From Punica granatum (Eukaryota > Streptophyta > Magnoliopsida > Myrtales > Lythraceae), in NCBI RefSeq assembly GCF_007655135.1, contig NC_045128.1, positions 31,838,811-31,902,810 on the forward strand: 64,000 nt of DNA, given 5' to 3'. This document shows positions 1 through 12,871 of the stretch, in pieces. The notes beneath the pieces are model-generated. The model ran no database searches, was not told the DNA's origin, and saw only the letters and a program-made list of their open reading frames with translations. The first letter of the stretch is position 1; the number at the start of each line of letters is the position of its first letter. The translations under genes and the position numbers were made by a program.

Positions 1-1247
1 GAGAAACACTTCGGAAAGGGTTGTACTTTAGAAGAAATGTACAAAGTTTAACCCAGCTTAAGCAATATAAGATAGAATATGTGAGGCAACAAATGTTGAG
101 AATGAACAATGAATAGAGAGTTGAAAGTGTGTGAAGAAAAAAGTCATACTAACAAAGCACATTAAAAGTGTGGAAGTAAAATTTATGATAAGAAACGTAA
201 AAATTTACGAAAGATATTAATATTTTTTGGAACAAAAATGGAGAAAACATGAAATTTTGAAAATAATCATGCAATTCATAGCGATGAGATAAAGAACATA
301 TGAAAATGTTATGACAATAGACGTTGAAAACGAACATGTGATGCAATGAAATTTTGAAACTACAAATTGTTATGAATAATATATAACAAACATACTCTTG
401 ATAAAGAGCTAACTCGGTTGAGAGATATGCAAAACAATAAAGCTTTGAAAATGGGCAATGAATAAAAAGAGTCGATTTATATATATAGTGAAAATGTGCG
501 ACCAAAAATCATGAGCCGAAAAGTTGCAATGAAAAGTCACGCGGATATAAGGACATTTTTAAAATATTAAAAATTAAAGAAACTTATCATACTTTTATAT
601 ATAGTATGTAGATATAGATATAGATCGGCATCAATAATGTCACTTGTTTAAACACTATATGTCTCATGTGGATCGTATGGTTCGGGGATTGTTGGATTAT
701 AGAAAATGTGAAGATTACTGAGAAAATTTAATTATGGAATGATTTTACATGAGTTAAAAGGATCGAAAAAGTAAAATTGCTAGCCTTTGATAAATATATT
801 GAATTGCAGATAAAGAGGGTGATAATATATATAATATATAATTTATTTTTGTAGAAGTAAAACGTGGGATCCATGCATAGTTGTAACTCGGTCGAGAATA
901 GTAAGTGTTTTGGCCGTAAGGATTTTCTCCACCACGATTGTATAATCTTAACCCGAAAAGTTGACAAACGGGTTAAGGTTATTGTTAAGATTGGAAATCC
1001 AAAAACTACAATGCGAAGTTTCATCGTAAGGATGGGATCTTCATTATCACTATATCTAAAGGAAATAAAATACATTACATTATACTACAATGGAAAAGCC
1101 ATGATAACAATACATTGAGCATCTCGTTCGATAGCAAATTTGATGGCCTTTGCTGCGCGCTAAACCAAATTCAGTGACATGGAACACAAAACTGGAGGGA
1201 TATCGATATCGTGTCAAGGTGACTCATTATTTTGAGCGCGTAATTTT
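1..1247. other. AT-rich flank with no gene
   Basis: No convincing gene is seen. The short open frames have no recognisable domain and overlap on both strands. A perfect 9-bp inverted repeat (cttaacccg at 947-955, cgggttaag at 969-977) is the only local structure noted. The last part is probably the 3' UTR and downstream region of the transporter gene that ends at 1248. Confidence 0.5.
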
Positions 1248-3532
1248 TCAAACAGCCTCATTGGTCGGCCTCACCTTGGTGAGATCAACGGTCACGTACT
1301 GTGGAATCTCTATGTTTCCGGGGTTGGCCACGGGAATCGGTCCTCTATGATCATCTAATTCAGTAGAGGAAACCGCTTTGCCGCTGTCTGTCGTAGGCTG
1401 GTCCTTTCTCTTGCCCCAGAGGACCAGGTACAGCCCCACCACGATCACCATCGCACCCATGATCCTGCCAAAAAGAACCACCGATCGATATGTGCTTAAT
1501 TGTTACATATTAATTATGCATACACCAACAAGAAACCGTGCTATCTGCTAAATATACTTTTAAAGATCGTAAAGGAATGAAACCCAACTCGACAGAGAAA
1601 TTAGTCGTCAGGTCACTTGGACAGTTGGACTGACCTTCCCAAATACATGGTCTCGTGCAAGAGCAGCGAACCCAAAATGGCAGTGATGATCATGCTCAAA
1701 GGGTTGAAGGCCGTCACGAATACGGGTCCTTTGCTCCTCATGACCACTCCTTGGATGTAATATCCAGCCCCTGAGCATATCACCCCCTGCATTTATCATT
1801 GTTAATTAATTAGATTCAATCAAACAAACAATTAATTAATTAATTAATTAAATTATGAGTGGGTGTCTGATTTAATTAAATTAATTATATATGCTTACAC
1901 TGTAGAGGGAAGCTAAGAGGATGGCGTCGAAGTGAATGGCCCAAGAAGCCCTGTAGATTCCTCCTTCGAGGGCTATCGCGAAAATCGAGCCTTCCAGTGA
2001 GCCCATGAGGCATATCAGGGCTGTGAGAGTGAGCTCTACCGGGTACGATTTCAAAGTTATCGCCTATGAAGAAGATTTAATCAATTAAAATCCCGGTAAC
2101 AACTCAAGATCTAAGGTATGATCTCGTCTCTCATATTATAGACATTACTAATTGGTTAAGACTCAAAGTTTTTGTTAATTATTAATATGTGATTAAGGTA
2201 TGATGAATGAATTAATTAATTAATTACTTGGAGGATGACAAAAGCAGCCCAGCAGAAACAGCCTGACATGATCATTAAGGCACCCTTGATGGGGTCCTGC
2301 TTAGGACCGGTCGTAGAAGAAGAGGCTAACGCTGAGGTGTCACTGTGATGGGCCCAAGGCAGATCAATCACCTTCCCTTTCACCAGCGTCATCAACATCG
2401 CCCCACCGACGGTCACGATCGTCCCCAGAATCTTCGCCTGGCTGTGGACCCTCTTCAACCTCACTTTCTCCAGCCTACCACAACAATTGACTACTATTGA
2501 CCAATTGATTTTGTAAACATGATATGAAGTTTGTATGTGAACATGATCGATCAATAATGTCAGAAAAAAAGAGGCGGCTTGTGTGGTTAGCCCCGGTTAC
2601 CGTAAACCAGATCAATGCTAGCTATTTTTTTTTTTCTCTTGAGAGGATTAGTATTTACCGGCAAATCCAAGCCATGATAAAGGCAAAGGCCGGGAGGACA
2701 TTGCACATAGCGGACGTGAAAGTCGCGGTGGTGTACTTCAACCCCGTGTAGAACAGGTTTTGATCGATCACCGGCCTGCAACAGATAAATAGTCAGAGAA
2801 GGATGTTTCGAACTTCATGATGAAATAATAATAATAATATACGTTTTGTAGCTAGTATTTTGGGGAGAGCACGTACTCTAGTAATCCAAGAATCATGATC
2901 TTAATGAAGATGGAGAGAGTCATCTTAGGCCTCTTTTTCCTGTCAAGCACATCATATCGAAACACATTGTTAGTAAATAATAATGTATTATTCTCATATC
3001 GTGATTGATTTATGATGCTCAGGCATACAGGGCAGTACATGAATGAATATTCAACTGGTCAAGTGCACCGCTTAGGCTCGATTTCTGATCAGTTTCAATC
3101 GAACGTCCATGTTCTAGCTAGCTTGATGGTTTCAACTTGTTGATTGGAAAAATGAGAACCCGAGAAAATCCAATTTTTAAGAGTTACTAATATTTCAGTT
3201 TTTTTTAATAACTAAATATTCCAAAATTATTAAGCAAACACACTTGAATAAAAGTAACGAAATAATCAATAATAATAATAGGGAAAAAAAATACTTTGAG
3301 AGATGATAATAAATTATATATTATATAAATACCTTTCAAATGCAAGAGCAAAGGGGGCAATAACGAGAGTGGCAACGATATGACGATAGACCACAAACAC
3401 ATGTTGGTTCATTCCCTTATCTAGTGCAAACTTTGCAATGATGGACATCCCGGCGTACCCGAACTGCATGAATATCACCCCCAAGAATGGCTTCACCCTC
3501 GTTAACATTTCAGCGAGCTTCTTGGTATTCAT
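1248..3532 (-). CDS. WAT1-related (nodulin MtN21/EamA-like) membrane transporter
   Basis: Seven exons, read right to left: 3532-3333, 2939-2877, 2775-2659, 2474-2228, 2063-1899, 1786-1635 and 1464-1248. They join in frame to 386 residues, normal for the family. The ATG at 3532 gives MNTKKLAEML; the frame is open slightly upstream but only from a TTG. The protein has about ten hydrophobic segments forming two EamA halves, with family landmarks GYAGMSIIAKFALDKGMNQH, NLFYTGLKYTTATFTSA, HFDAILLASLYS and VFVTAFNPLSMI. The C-terminus is a hydrophilic tail ending TNEAV. Family members are plasma-membrane or tonoplast carriers; the founding member WAT1 moves auxin out of the vacuole, but substrates differ and cannot be predicted here. 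All introns are GT-AG. Family assignment is firm; substrate is unknown. Confidence 0.93.
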
Positions 3533-5094
3533 ACTCAAATATTGAGTTTTACCGATACTTCAACCGGTTTACGACCCAGTTTAGATTATTGCGAGAGAGA
3601 GAGAGAGGAAAAGATAGAGAGAGCTTCGGTAGAAGCTGTATGAAAATATGGATGATTGTTGAATGATGAGTAGCTCTATATATATATATATATATGCCCG
3701 CACATACACATATACATATATACACAAAGACACATGCACTCACCAACTTCAGTTTCATGGGAGCCCAAACCATTCACGTTTTCTGCTAAGAATTCTAGGG
3801 ATTCCATAAACTAAACCATTTCTTCAAGCAATCTCTCTCTCTTCCCAGCCCAGCCACCCACCCACCCCAATTTTACCAAAAATTTAACATGTGAAATAAA
3901 AACTTGAACCCATGGTTATATGTATTTGTGGTAGTAAAGCAAACTATGATGCAGTGAAGGCTTTGTTGAAGTTAATTAATTAAATCTAAATAAAAAAGTA
4001 GTGCAGCACATAATTGAAGAAATGGGTTCTAGTTGGGGTTCTCTTTGTTTTGCTGGTATAATTGATTTCGACATATAAACGTGTATATACGTATGTATTA
4101 CATGTGAAGTTTGACATGAGAAACAAAATGGACTCACTATATGGGAGAGTGTTTTTCCTCCACGAGTCCACATCATTCGTGTCTAGGAATTGATCGACAA
4201 CTTAATCGACCTAACAAAATTATAGCCGTGAAGGTCGATTTTTTAAGAGATGTGTAGAAATGTTGGATTTGCATAATAAGGACGCGCTGACTAATGAGTT
4301 CTATGCGCGCATGCAAATCTAGTCGATTGAATGGCAAGGAGGCCACTATGCAATTAGCGGAAGATATCACTGAGGAGAGATATTCCCATAAGTTCAATTA
4401 GAAAGGGATATATATCGAGTTGAGTTTTTCTCTCTAATTTGGGCAAGTTTGGTTTGTTGAGTAATCATTAGGAATTCGTAATGCAAATTACATAAGCTTC
4501 TATTATTGGCAAGATACTATCGCTTCTTTCAAGGGGGGTTTCCTCAGATTATAGAGGAAAAAAGATCTTCCATAAAACCAACCTCTTGACCTAATCAAAT
4601 TAAGTTTCGAAGCTAAAATTAATATACTTATTTCAGTTGAATTAAGAGATTATATATACTAGACTAGTTGGTTATGATAACATGACTAATAGGAACATCA
4701 GAACAGCATATATATACAAGCATATATCTATATACATATAATTGTGTGTGCGCGTGTATTACTTTGTTGGAATGTGGTAATCGTTAGAGAAGCAATTTGC
4801 ACAGACGCACATATTGGGGTATTGTGTAATGGATGTGTATGCAAATAGCTAGCATTATTTTTCCATATTTAAACGTGATGTTTGATCTAATTGCCTACCG
4901 AAAATAACGTGAGCTTAATCAACCCACAGCTGTCAATGAGAAATATTCGCCAAGCTCAATCGCATGTTAGATTTACCATTTAGCAATGACTCTGCCGGCT
5001 TGCTTATTAACGAATAATTCTGCCAAATTCCCTACGCTTCGATTATCGTACATGGTTATATATATTGGCCTTTTTTGGTGTATACTATGATATC
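3533..5094. other. Upstream region of the WAT1-like gene, no gene seen
   Basis: Contains the presumed promoter and 5' UTR of the minus-strand transporter, with a GA-rich run near 3596-3622 and a short TA repeat near 3677-3696. The remaining AT-rich DNA has no coding signal that I can support. Confidence 0.4.
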
Positions 5095-5099
5095 CGAAA

Positions 5100-5315
5100 G
5101 TTTAACGGATTCCGACTTATTCAGTACGAACTGGGTTGACCAACTAAGGGGTAAAACTCTCTCGATTAAGAATTTTTTTTTTGTTACAAAAGAGACCCAT
5201 GGATTAGTACAATGATCGAAATTAAGAATTTTCTCCATTCACAAGACTTGAACTCGAAACCTTATTTAATGGAAACAAATGCCGAACTATTTGAATCAAT
5301 CCTTATTATTAGTAT
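5100..5315 (-). repeat. SINE-like repeat, copy 1
   Basis: Read on the minus strand it carries a tRNA-type B-box-like word (ggtttcgagttcaagtc, around 5238-5256). Two diverged relatives occur at about 11345-11490 and 18145-18275 in the same orientation, sharing the blocks 'ttctc(c)attcacaa', 'actct..g(t)aatttt' and an adjacent 'actaaggg'-like word. This makes it a dispersed short element of possible tRNA/SINE origin. Boundaries are approximate and no target duplication was identified. Confidence 0.5.
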
Positions 5316-8050
5316 ATTAGCCTTAACTAGCCCCATATTAAATAACAGCAGCTCTGAGGACACATGCTATCACATATTCTTTTTGGCCTAAAGTATAATT
5401 ATCCGTGGTTTTCCATCTAAAGCAAGTAAAAATATCGAGACCCAACATTATGTCATCACGAGGTGGAATAAGATAGAGAGCAAAATAAACAAGATTTCTC
5501 GTGATGAGAAATCGTGGGCAATAATAACAATGCATAAATCTCAGTAACAAGTCGACTCCATTGTTCTGTTTTATTCATATCTAGTTAATGCAACCCAACG
5601 CTCTAATTACTGTAATTATTATGGTTAATAAAACTAGGTGTAATCTTGCACCTTGGCTGAGTATGTAAAAACTAATAAAAAACTAATAAAATTTATAGAA
5701 ATACTAGGTGATACCCACGCGTTGCATGGTAATATTTTATCAATTCGTTTATAATCAATTGAAAATAACTAACGCATATCATGTAAATAAATAAATAAAA
5801 TAGGTATCAAGTAGATTTATCACTATAAATTGTGAGTGAAAAATGATAATATGATAGTAAAAATGTGAACAATATCTACATATATATATATATATATAAA
5901 TCAACCTTAGAGAGATAAAAGCGTAGGAAAAGCTAAAGCAAAATGAGGAAATGTATAAAATGAATTTTTACGTTCACTATTTATAAAATATTTAATACAT
6001 TGAATTTGAAAAAAAATCTCGTATCTCAATGAGTTATTGCAATTATAAATAAGATTTTTAATTTTATAGGAAGGCTCATAATAATATATTAATATATACA
6101 AATAATATGGACATAAATCCGAAATTCATTTAATATGATAAAAAAAATATAGAAAAAAAATCAATTCACCGGTATTGTAAAGTCAAAAACATGAATTTTT
6201 CAGTTAAGAATTAAATTCTTCGAACAATTTAAAAGACGATTAACGAGTTTAGAATTTTAAAAAGTAGTGTCTAGTAAGCGTTGCTTGAGTTTATATTGTA
6301 ATTGATTCTTCAATTTATCTATAGAATATTTTTTTCGTAGGATTGCTTTTAACATTCTTATGCAGAATGTTGAAAAAGAAGGATTTCCTTTTCCCAAAAC
6401 CGTATATAATGTTTATTTGTGGATCTCAAGTTTATTTCATTTGTCAATATAACATTTAATTATAATTATTATGATAGAAGAGTCACTTAATCACAAGTAA
6501 AGTGTATTAAAAAAGGGGAATAATTCTTAGATTCAGCGATTAAATATTCAGTCGTACGAAAAGTTTTCGTATTGAAGAATAATATTTCGTACAAAAAGAG
6601 TAACGTTTCATACAAAATAATCAGTTAACTGTATATACAAATCAATCGATTTATTATTTTATACGTAATATTATTTTTATATAAATATTATTTTTTGAGT
6701 ATGAAAATTTTCCATACGAAATGAATACCGGTCACTAAACTTAAAAAGTTCTCCAAAAAAAAGATTGATGGGGTGATTCCTAGGTTGTTGACTTTTATAT
6801 TTTTAAACAATTATGCACGTCATTCGATTACTTTTTACCAGATGCTGATTGATTTGACTTGTGTTTCTTCTTCTGCGCTCTTACATTAGATGAGCACTAT
6901 CATTAATAAAGATTAAAAAAGGTCAAGATGTGGAAACCAGAAGAAGCCGAATCGACAACCCCAGATTAGGATTAGCGTGTATTGGAAACGTGAATAAACT
7001 TAATTAGTGGTTTCTGTTTAATTAGGCTGGGGTCGCTCTTTTGCCAGTGAAGAGGTAGAAGAGAAAAAGAACTAATTGGCATTTTCAATTTTAGGGGAAA
7101 CCATCCATGTCCATATCCATACACCCATATATATTAGTAAAATTGACTCTTATAACAATAAATGCTTTCTCATTAATGAAATAAAAATATTAGAATAATT
7201 TACATAAAAGATTGAGAGAGATAATTAAAATAATTAATATGTTTCATATCATTTCTTATTAAATATATGAACTTATTGTAATATAAAAATAAAAAATAAA
7301 ATATTCAAAATAAGAATGGCGTGAAACTTCATATTTAAAAAATGCATTATCAAATTTGTATAAATATGTAATATACAACGATTAAATAAATACACAATGC
7401 ACGATAATTGAGACTGTTAATTGAAATATTTATCAAGATATCCAAAATTGGTATAATGTTATTAATTGCTTATCATATGAAACTTAAAATTAACATTGGA
7501 AATATTTTATTGTTTTAAGAATTAAATATATATTTCCGATGATCATACCAATTGTTATAAGAAATGATATATGTGTGCATATACTAAAACGAACATATAT
7601 ATATATATAATGCAAATAATATAAATGCTACAAAGAAATTGATTATATATAGAATTTATAAAAATATTATGATCTAATAATAGAAAAAAATTATAAGATA
7701 GCCCTATGAATTTAAACTCGTAATAAAATAAAGTAAAACTTAAGAATAAAAAATTTCTGAACAATGTTTTGTAAAAAGTTGACACAAATTTTTAACCTAA
7801 TTACGGAACTTAATATATGCGACATATATTCTTAACTTAAAATATGACACATATTAATGTAAAGAATCAATTTCAAATTATTATTATAATAATCAACTAT
7901 TTATAACAAAAATTAGTAAAGATTAAAATATTATATTTTTAATAAGAAAATTGAATTTCAAATGTAAATAACTACAATAATATATGATCTAGTAATCAAT
8001 GACTTTAATTAATTTTGAGCTTCGAATCATATCATATTGACATCGCAAAA
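5316..8050. other. AT-rich intergenic DNA
   Basis: About 2.7 kb without a supportable gene. Around 5703-5735 is a small block (ggtgatacccacgcgttgc) resembling a widespread plant repeat in which a short GC core sits in AT-rich DNA. Several short TA runs are present (5880-5897, 7594-7609). Otherwise nothing was recognised. Confidence 0.4.
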
Positions 8051-8054
8051 TTTA

Positions 8055-8220
8055 AACTATCATTGAGAGAAATGAGGTACAGTTCAGTAATTAACACCCT
8101 TGTTTACTAACTTAGAGGTTCTTGATTCGATTCTCATCAATGCGACTATCTGTACCCTTTGATTTTGATTTTATTTCCATTTCGTTATATTAGACCATGA
8201 CCCTCCTATTGTCGAAAAAA
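8055..8220 (+). repeat. SINE-like repeat, second family
   Basis: Contains a B-box-like word ending gattcgattctcatcaat (about 8113-8131) and ends near an A-run at 8215-8222. A related word (gttcgattctcatcaattt) occurs at about 33078-33096. Two partial matches with a polymerase III box-like word and an A-tail suggest a SINE, but length and ends are uncertain. Confidence 0.35.
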
Positions 8221-8537
8221 AATTTAAACTATCATTTGTAATCATCATTTTGTGTTACGAGCTTCATATTTTTAGCTATCGAGGCTTAAAGCTAAATTTT
8301 GCATGCAATTCTCACAGTTTTGTTATATTATTGTGTATAGTAATTGTCTAAAGTGGATTTGCGCAGTAGTAAAGTTTGAAAATAATGATTCTACATGTAT
8401 TAAGTTGCATATGTAGTCTTTATCTTGCTATAAGAAATGTGGTAGCGCTAGATTAACAAGACAAGACACCTACTAAATTTGCTTCTTGTTGTCAACATAT
8501 TAAAACACTTTGCCCACAACTGCATCAATTGCATAAA

Positions 8538-9212
8538 AATGGGAAAATAACGTCATATATCCCAACTTATCCTAGTTTTGTCTAAACGTCGATTTGTTTT
8601 GCTTGAAGTATCCCAACGTTAATGACTTCATTTCAAAACTATCCCGCCATAAAGTCCCATTCATTTTTTACGGAAATACTAACATGGCCCCGTTAATTAC
8701 TTGACGGAGCTGACGAGAAGAGTGTGTGGATCCCGATATAAGGGAAAAATTATATATTTGTTATTTCTCAGTTTTATGCTAACCTTTTGATACTTTCTCA
8801 ATTTTATCCCAACATTTCGATAGTTTCTAAGTTTTATCCAAATCTTGTACTATTTTCTCAATATTATCCCAACAAGTTGGGATAAGTTTGAGAAATTATG
8901 CAAATGTTGGGATAAAATTGAAAAAAAAAGATTTGGATAAAATTGAGAAAATATTAAAATGTTGGGATATATAATATTATTTTTTCCTTGTATTGGAACT
9001 CACACATTCTCCACGTCAGTGTTGTCAAGCAATTAACGCATCACTTCAGTAATTCTGTTAAAAATAGAATGAATGTTTACGGCGAGATAAATTTGATACC
9101 AAACTATTAATGTTAGAATGCCTCTGAAAAAAAAAAAGAAAATCAACGTTAGATAAAACTAAGACAACATGTAAAGGTTGGGGTAAATGATGTAATTTTC
9201 CCTAAAATGTAG
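8538..9212. mobile_element. Palindromic Mutator-type MITE with 10-bp target duplication
   Basis: The ends are inverted repeats: gggaaaataacgtcatatat on the left, and the reverse complement of the right end reads gggaaaattacatcatttac. Similarity continues inward through 'cttagttttatctaacgttg'-type sequence, and the element folds around a centre near 8868-8882 (cccaacaagttggg). The 10-mer attgcataaa occurs directly at both flanks, 8528-8537 and 9213-9222, as expected for a target-site duplication of the 9-11 bp class made by Mutator-like transposases. No transposase is encoded, so this is a non-autonomous fold-back/MITE element. Confidence 0.75.
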
Positions 9213-9222
9213 ATTGCATAAA

Positions 9223-11340
9223 GAAAATTCTTTATTTTCATGCTCGTTATATGTAAATCTTTATTGGTCAAAATGATGCATGCGTCAGGGATTCACTTGT
9301 TAAATAAGGATCATTTTATATCTCGGATACTAATTTAATATGCCCTACAAAATGCCATCCATCTCATACTTCCACAAGCGAGTCATCTCATAGAATTAGT
9401 GTCCGCTAATTTGCGTTGTCTTCTCTAGCTAGCTAATTGTTTTTCTTTTTATTTTATTTTTTTGCATTAAAACATATATATTTATACATTTTTTACAAAC
9501 ACTAATTATTATGAAGCCTAGGAAATAATACCAATCCATGTCTTGCCCACTGTTAAGTAAAAGAGGAACCAAATGCTTGTATCTTTTTGATGAAAAAGAA
9601 AATGCTTGCATCATTTTCAAAAGCTTTTTCTTTCATTCATACATACATATGTGTGTGTGTCTATATATATATAAGAGAGAATCACTGTAGACTTTACTTA
9701 CAGTGCGGGTGGGAGTTTAAATTGGATTTATGATTGAAGCGGCCAGTGGCAATGGCTGAGCCCACGTCCAAATGTGACTTATATACAACTAATAAATTTA
9801 AAGTATCTCAAATAATCCAAAAAAAAAGGTAAAAGAAAAAATAAAACACACCCAAAACAGAGAGAGAACTAATTCCATGTCACGAAGCATATATGTTAAA
9901 TTTCACTACTTAAAACGTTCCCTTTTTTTTTTTTGGGTTACAAAAACGTTGCCTTTTTTCCTTCTATATATTTGCACTAACTCATTGATTGCTTTCTGTA
10001 TGCATTTTCCGCCAAATTTTGATTCAACTTTTGTCTGTATTTGCTTAAAGAATAACAAGTGGAACGTCCAAACTGGAATAGAGTCGATTTAAATCCATCG
10101 TATGATCGAAAGCTATAATAGGAACCAATTGGTAGCTGTATGAAGAGATGAACCTGCCATTATGAACCCACTCACCTTTAAAAGACCAGCTGCATTTTTT
10201 TCCTTCTTTTTTCTCTTTTTATTGCAGTGGAATCGTTACAATACAAATAAGTTGTTGAAACTAAATTATATTATATGTTTGTATAAGTCAATTATTTATC
10301 TCTAAAATTTTAGAATAGATATGAAGTAATTGACCCATTATTACCATCAGGTCTTTAGAAACGAATTCTCAGACAAACTTTTATTTATTATTAATTAGAT
10401 AAATAAAATAAATGAAACTGGCTCTAAAAATGAGCAAAAATATTTCATAAATTGTCTCTGTAAACATTTTTTTTTACGAAACTCTTTATATATGTACTTT
10501 TTATAAACAAATTTAGTTGTCTCAGTATGTTTATTTAATAATTAAATACTAATTGTCCCAAACTTCTTATTCATACAAGTAATTTGTGAAACACGCGACC
10601 GATGATTGGAAACTGGAAAGCATTAAATAGAAATGTCGTTGGATTGCTCACAGGTGTACTTTATATAGGTTTAGATGTTGCATTCAATGTCGATTCATAA
10701 TCGAAAGTGTTACTTGCGTAAAAGGCATGATATCGCTTAGTTAACCGATAGAAAATAATCTATCCTAAATTGAGACATAGTTGGGAAAATGAGAAATGAA
10801 CTGCAGCTTGAGCTTGGAGTATTTGCTAACATTTGGACTATTAGGCTCCATCTTTATTATGACAAATAAAAAGAAAGGCATCATCATTTTTCGGTCAATT
10901 TTTTTTAAAAAAATTTTCTTGATGTATTCACTTGAAATTACATAAATAAATCTTAACAATTATAAGAATTACTTATGGCCAAGTCATCTGATTGCTCAAC
11001 AATGTCGAGTAATTTATACTATCTTTGTCCACTCAAAACTTCGATGTCAATTGTTTTTGTTCGAAATAGCAAAAATGAAAAAAAGATGGTTGGATAATTT
11101 TGTATTGACTTCGTGCCCAATATATGATTCAATGCTCAAAGTCCAATCATCATTGACGGTTGTCAAGGGACTTGGACAGAGAGATGGAGAGAATTTAGTT
11201 GTTATCTATGAGATTATGACATAGGATGAGAATTTAACACTAAAATTTGGTGATCTTATCTCATCAAAGATCATGTTTTGCTTTTAGTTTAGTTTATTAA
11301 TTAATTTATTTTTTGCAATTTGCACCTCTTGGTATAAGAA
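9223..11340. other. AT-rich intergenic DNA
   Basis: No gene supported. Short open frames are low-complexity and lack domains. Contains small TA and CA runs (for example 9648-9673) and T-rich runs. Confidence 0.4.
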
Positions 11341-11344
11341 AACT

Positions 11345-11490
11345 TAATGATCCCCGGTGAATACAGATTCAAGCCGAATTATCCTACTGGAAGGTGAAAC
11401 TTTCTCAATCGTAAATTTTTCTCATTCATAAAACTCAGGTCTAATCTTATTTAAAGAGAGCAAATGTTCAACCATTGAATCAAATCATGT
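11345..11490 (-). repeat. SINE-like repeat, copy 2
   Basis: Diverged copy of the element at 5100-5315. It shares the order of blocks (a 'tcctactggaagg..aaactttctcaat' section, then 'aatttttctcattcataaaactca', then 'aatcttatttaaagagagcaa') in the same orientation. Identification rests on comparison within the window only. Confidence 0.4.
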
Positions 11491-11494
11491 TGAT

Positions 11495-12871
11495 TCTTAG
11501 TTTATTTCTATGTGGGGCAGCAAACAGCGTCACAGGTTGCCGCATTTCCTGAGCAACCCAACTTCATCTTTTCTTCCTCTCTTTCTCCATTAAAAATGAA
11601 ATGGACATTTTTTTCTCACCACCTACGTACGTCAATATAATTTGATTTGTTCAGAAATTAGAGTTTCTGAAGAGTGCAGACAACGTGGAAAGGTGACACA
11701 ATGTCAGAGTCGACGAAACGATGAGACAACCTTCACGATCCGGACCCGAGCATGATCGATCAACTGATCTTGAAGGAAATCGAACCAAACTACTCAACTG
11801 ATCATGTGAGAAAAGGAATATCTATACATACATATTTTTGTACATATATGGCTTGATTCGATGTTGCAAAGTGCACTTTTTCATTCGTGTTACTAGAACT
11901 GCAAGTACCACCTGACCAAGGTTCGATTTTTCCGGAAACTAAGATATATGGTTGTATCCAAATAAAGTAATTAGCTTAGCTTTCGCATGCTCGTTCCGCG
12001 TACTAAATCTTTTTTATCCATCCATCTATTTTAAGAAGATTTTTGTTATTGGTAAATGTTGCTAAGCTTACTAGACTGCGAATTTATGATATGAATCTGA
12101 GACGACTATCGGAATTATAACTCCGTCGCGTTCATTCCCAAATGTGGAAGAGTCCCAAGAGTTCAAAGAGACAGATGGGCAGAAATTCAGCCGAAAACGA
12201 AAACACGCATTATTGATTGTTGTTGACATGATGAAACAATTGAGGAACAACTGTAAAGGACTCGATGGATACGGAATTATTAGCTGACAAGATAAGAGAA
12301 GCAATCCTTTGCTTCCCAATCGACAAGATCTCATTGTCAAAGTAGCGAAATTGACATATATCAGGGCTGCTTGCTCTTAAGTATGAACGGGAACTAAGAG
12401 TGCACCACATCTGCAAGCATTCATGTCCTCATCCGCATTACTCACTTTCTTATCACAACCGATCTTATTGTATACAGGAAGATAAAGGGACTAGAAATCG
12501 TGTTAAGACATTAAACCCGAGAAGAGGCAGATAAAAAGCTTAGAGAAAACGGATTTTCACTATAAGATAAACTGCTGTTCCATCGAGTCGTAAGAAACAT
12601 GGGCATCTCTCACACTACAATAGAAAGCTAATCCTTGAAATGCAAACCAAAAGAAGGTGATTGCCATAAATCGTCAACGATGGCTGAGACAAGAGTAAGT
12701 AAAGAGAGAGGAGTAACTGATAAATATAGGTGAAACAACCAGCCACCATCTAAAAGCCCAGAGGCACGTCGATACCCCACGATGGCGATCAACGCTAGAT
12801 GTATAATGCAGTAGTAAAGTCGACACGACTTTCCGGATATTCCCCGAACTTTTCAATGTTTGATGTTCTCA
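11495..12871. other. 3' flank and probable 3' UTR of the RABE gene
   Basis: No independent gene is supported. The segment nearest 12871 should hold the 3' UTR and polyadenylation region of the minus-strand GTPase gene. The open frames at 12071-12856 have no domain and are out of phase with its exons. Confidence 0.4.

Noticed and set aside
149..1118. Open frames of 84-118 residues near the left edge
   Set aside because: They are AT-rich, overlap on both strands, and show no domain or splice context.
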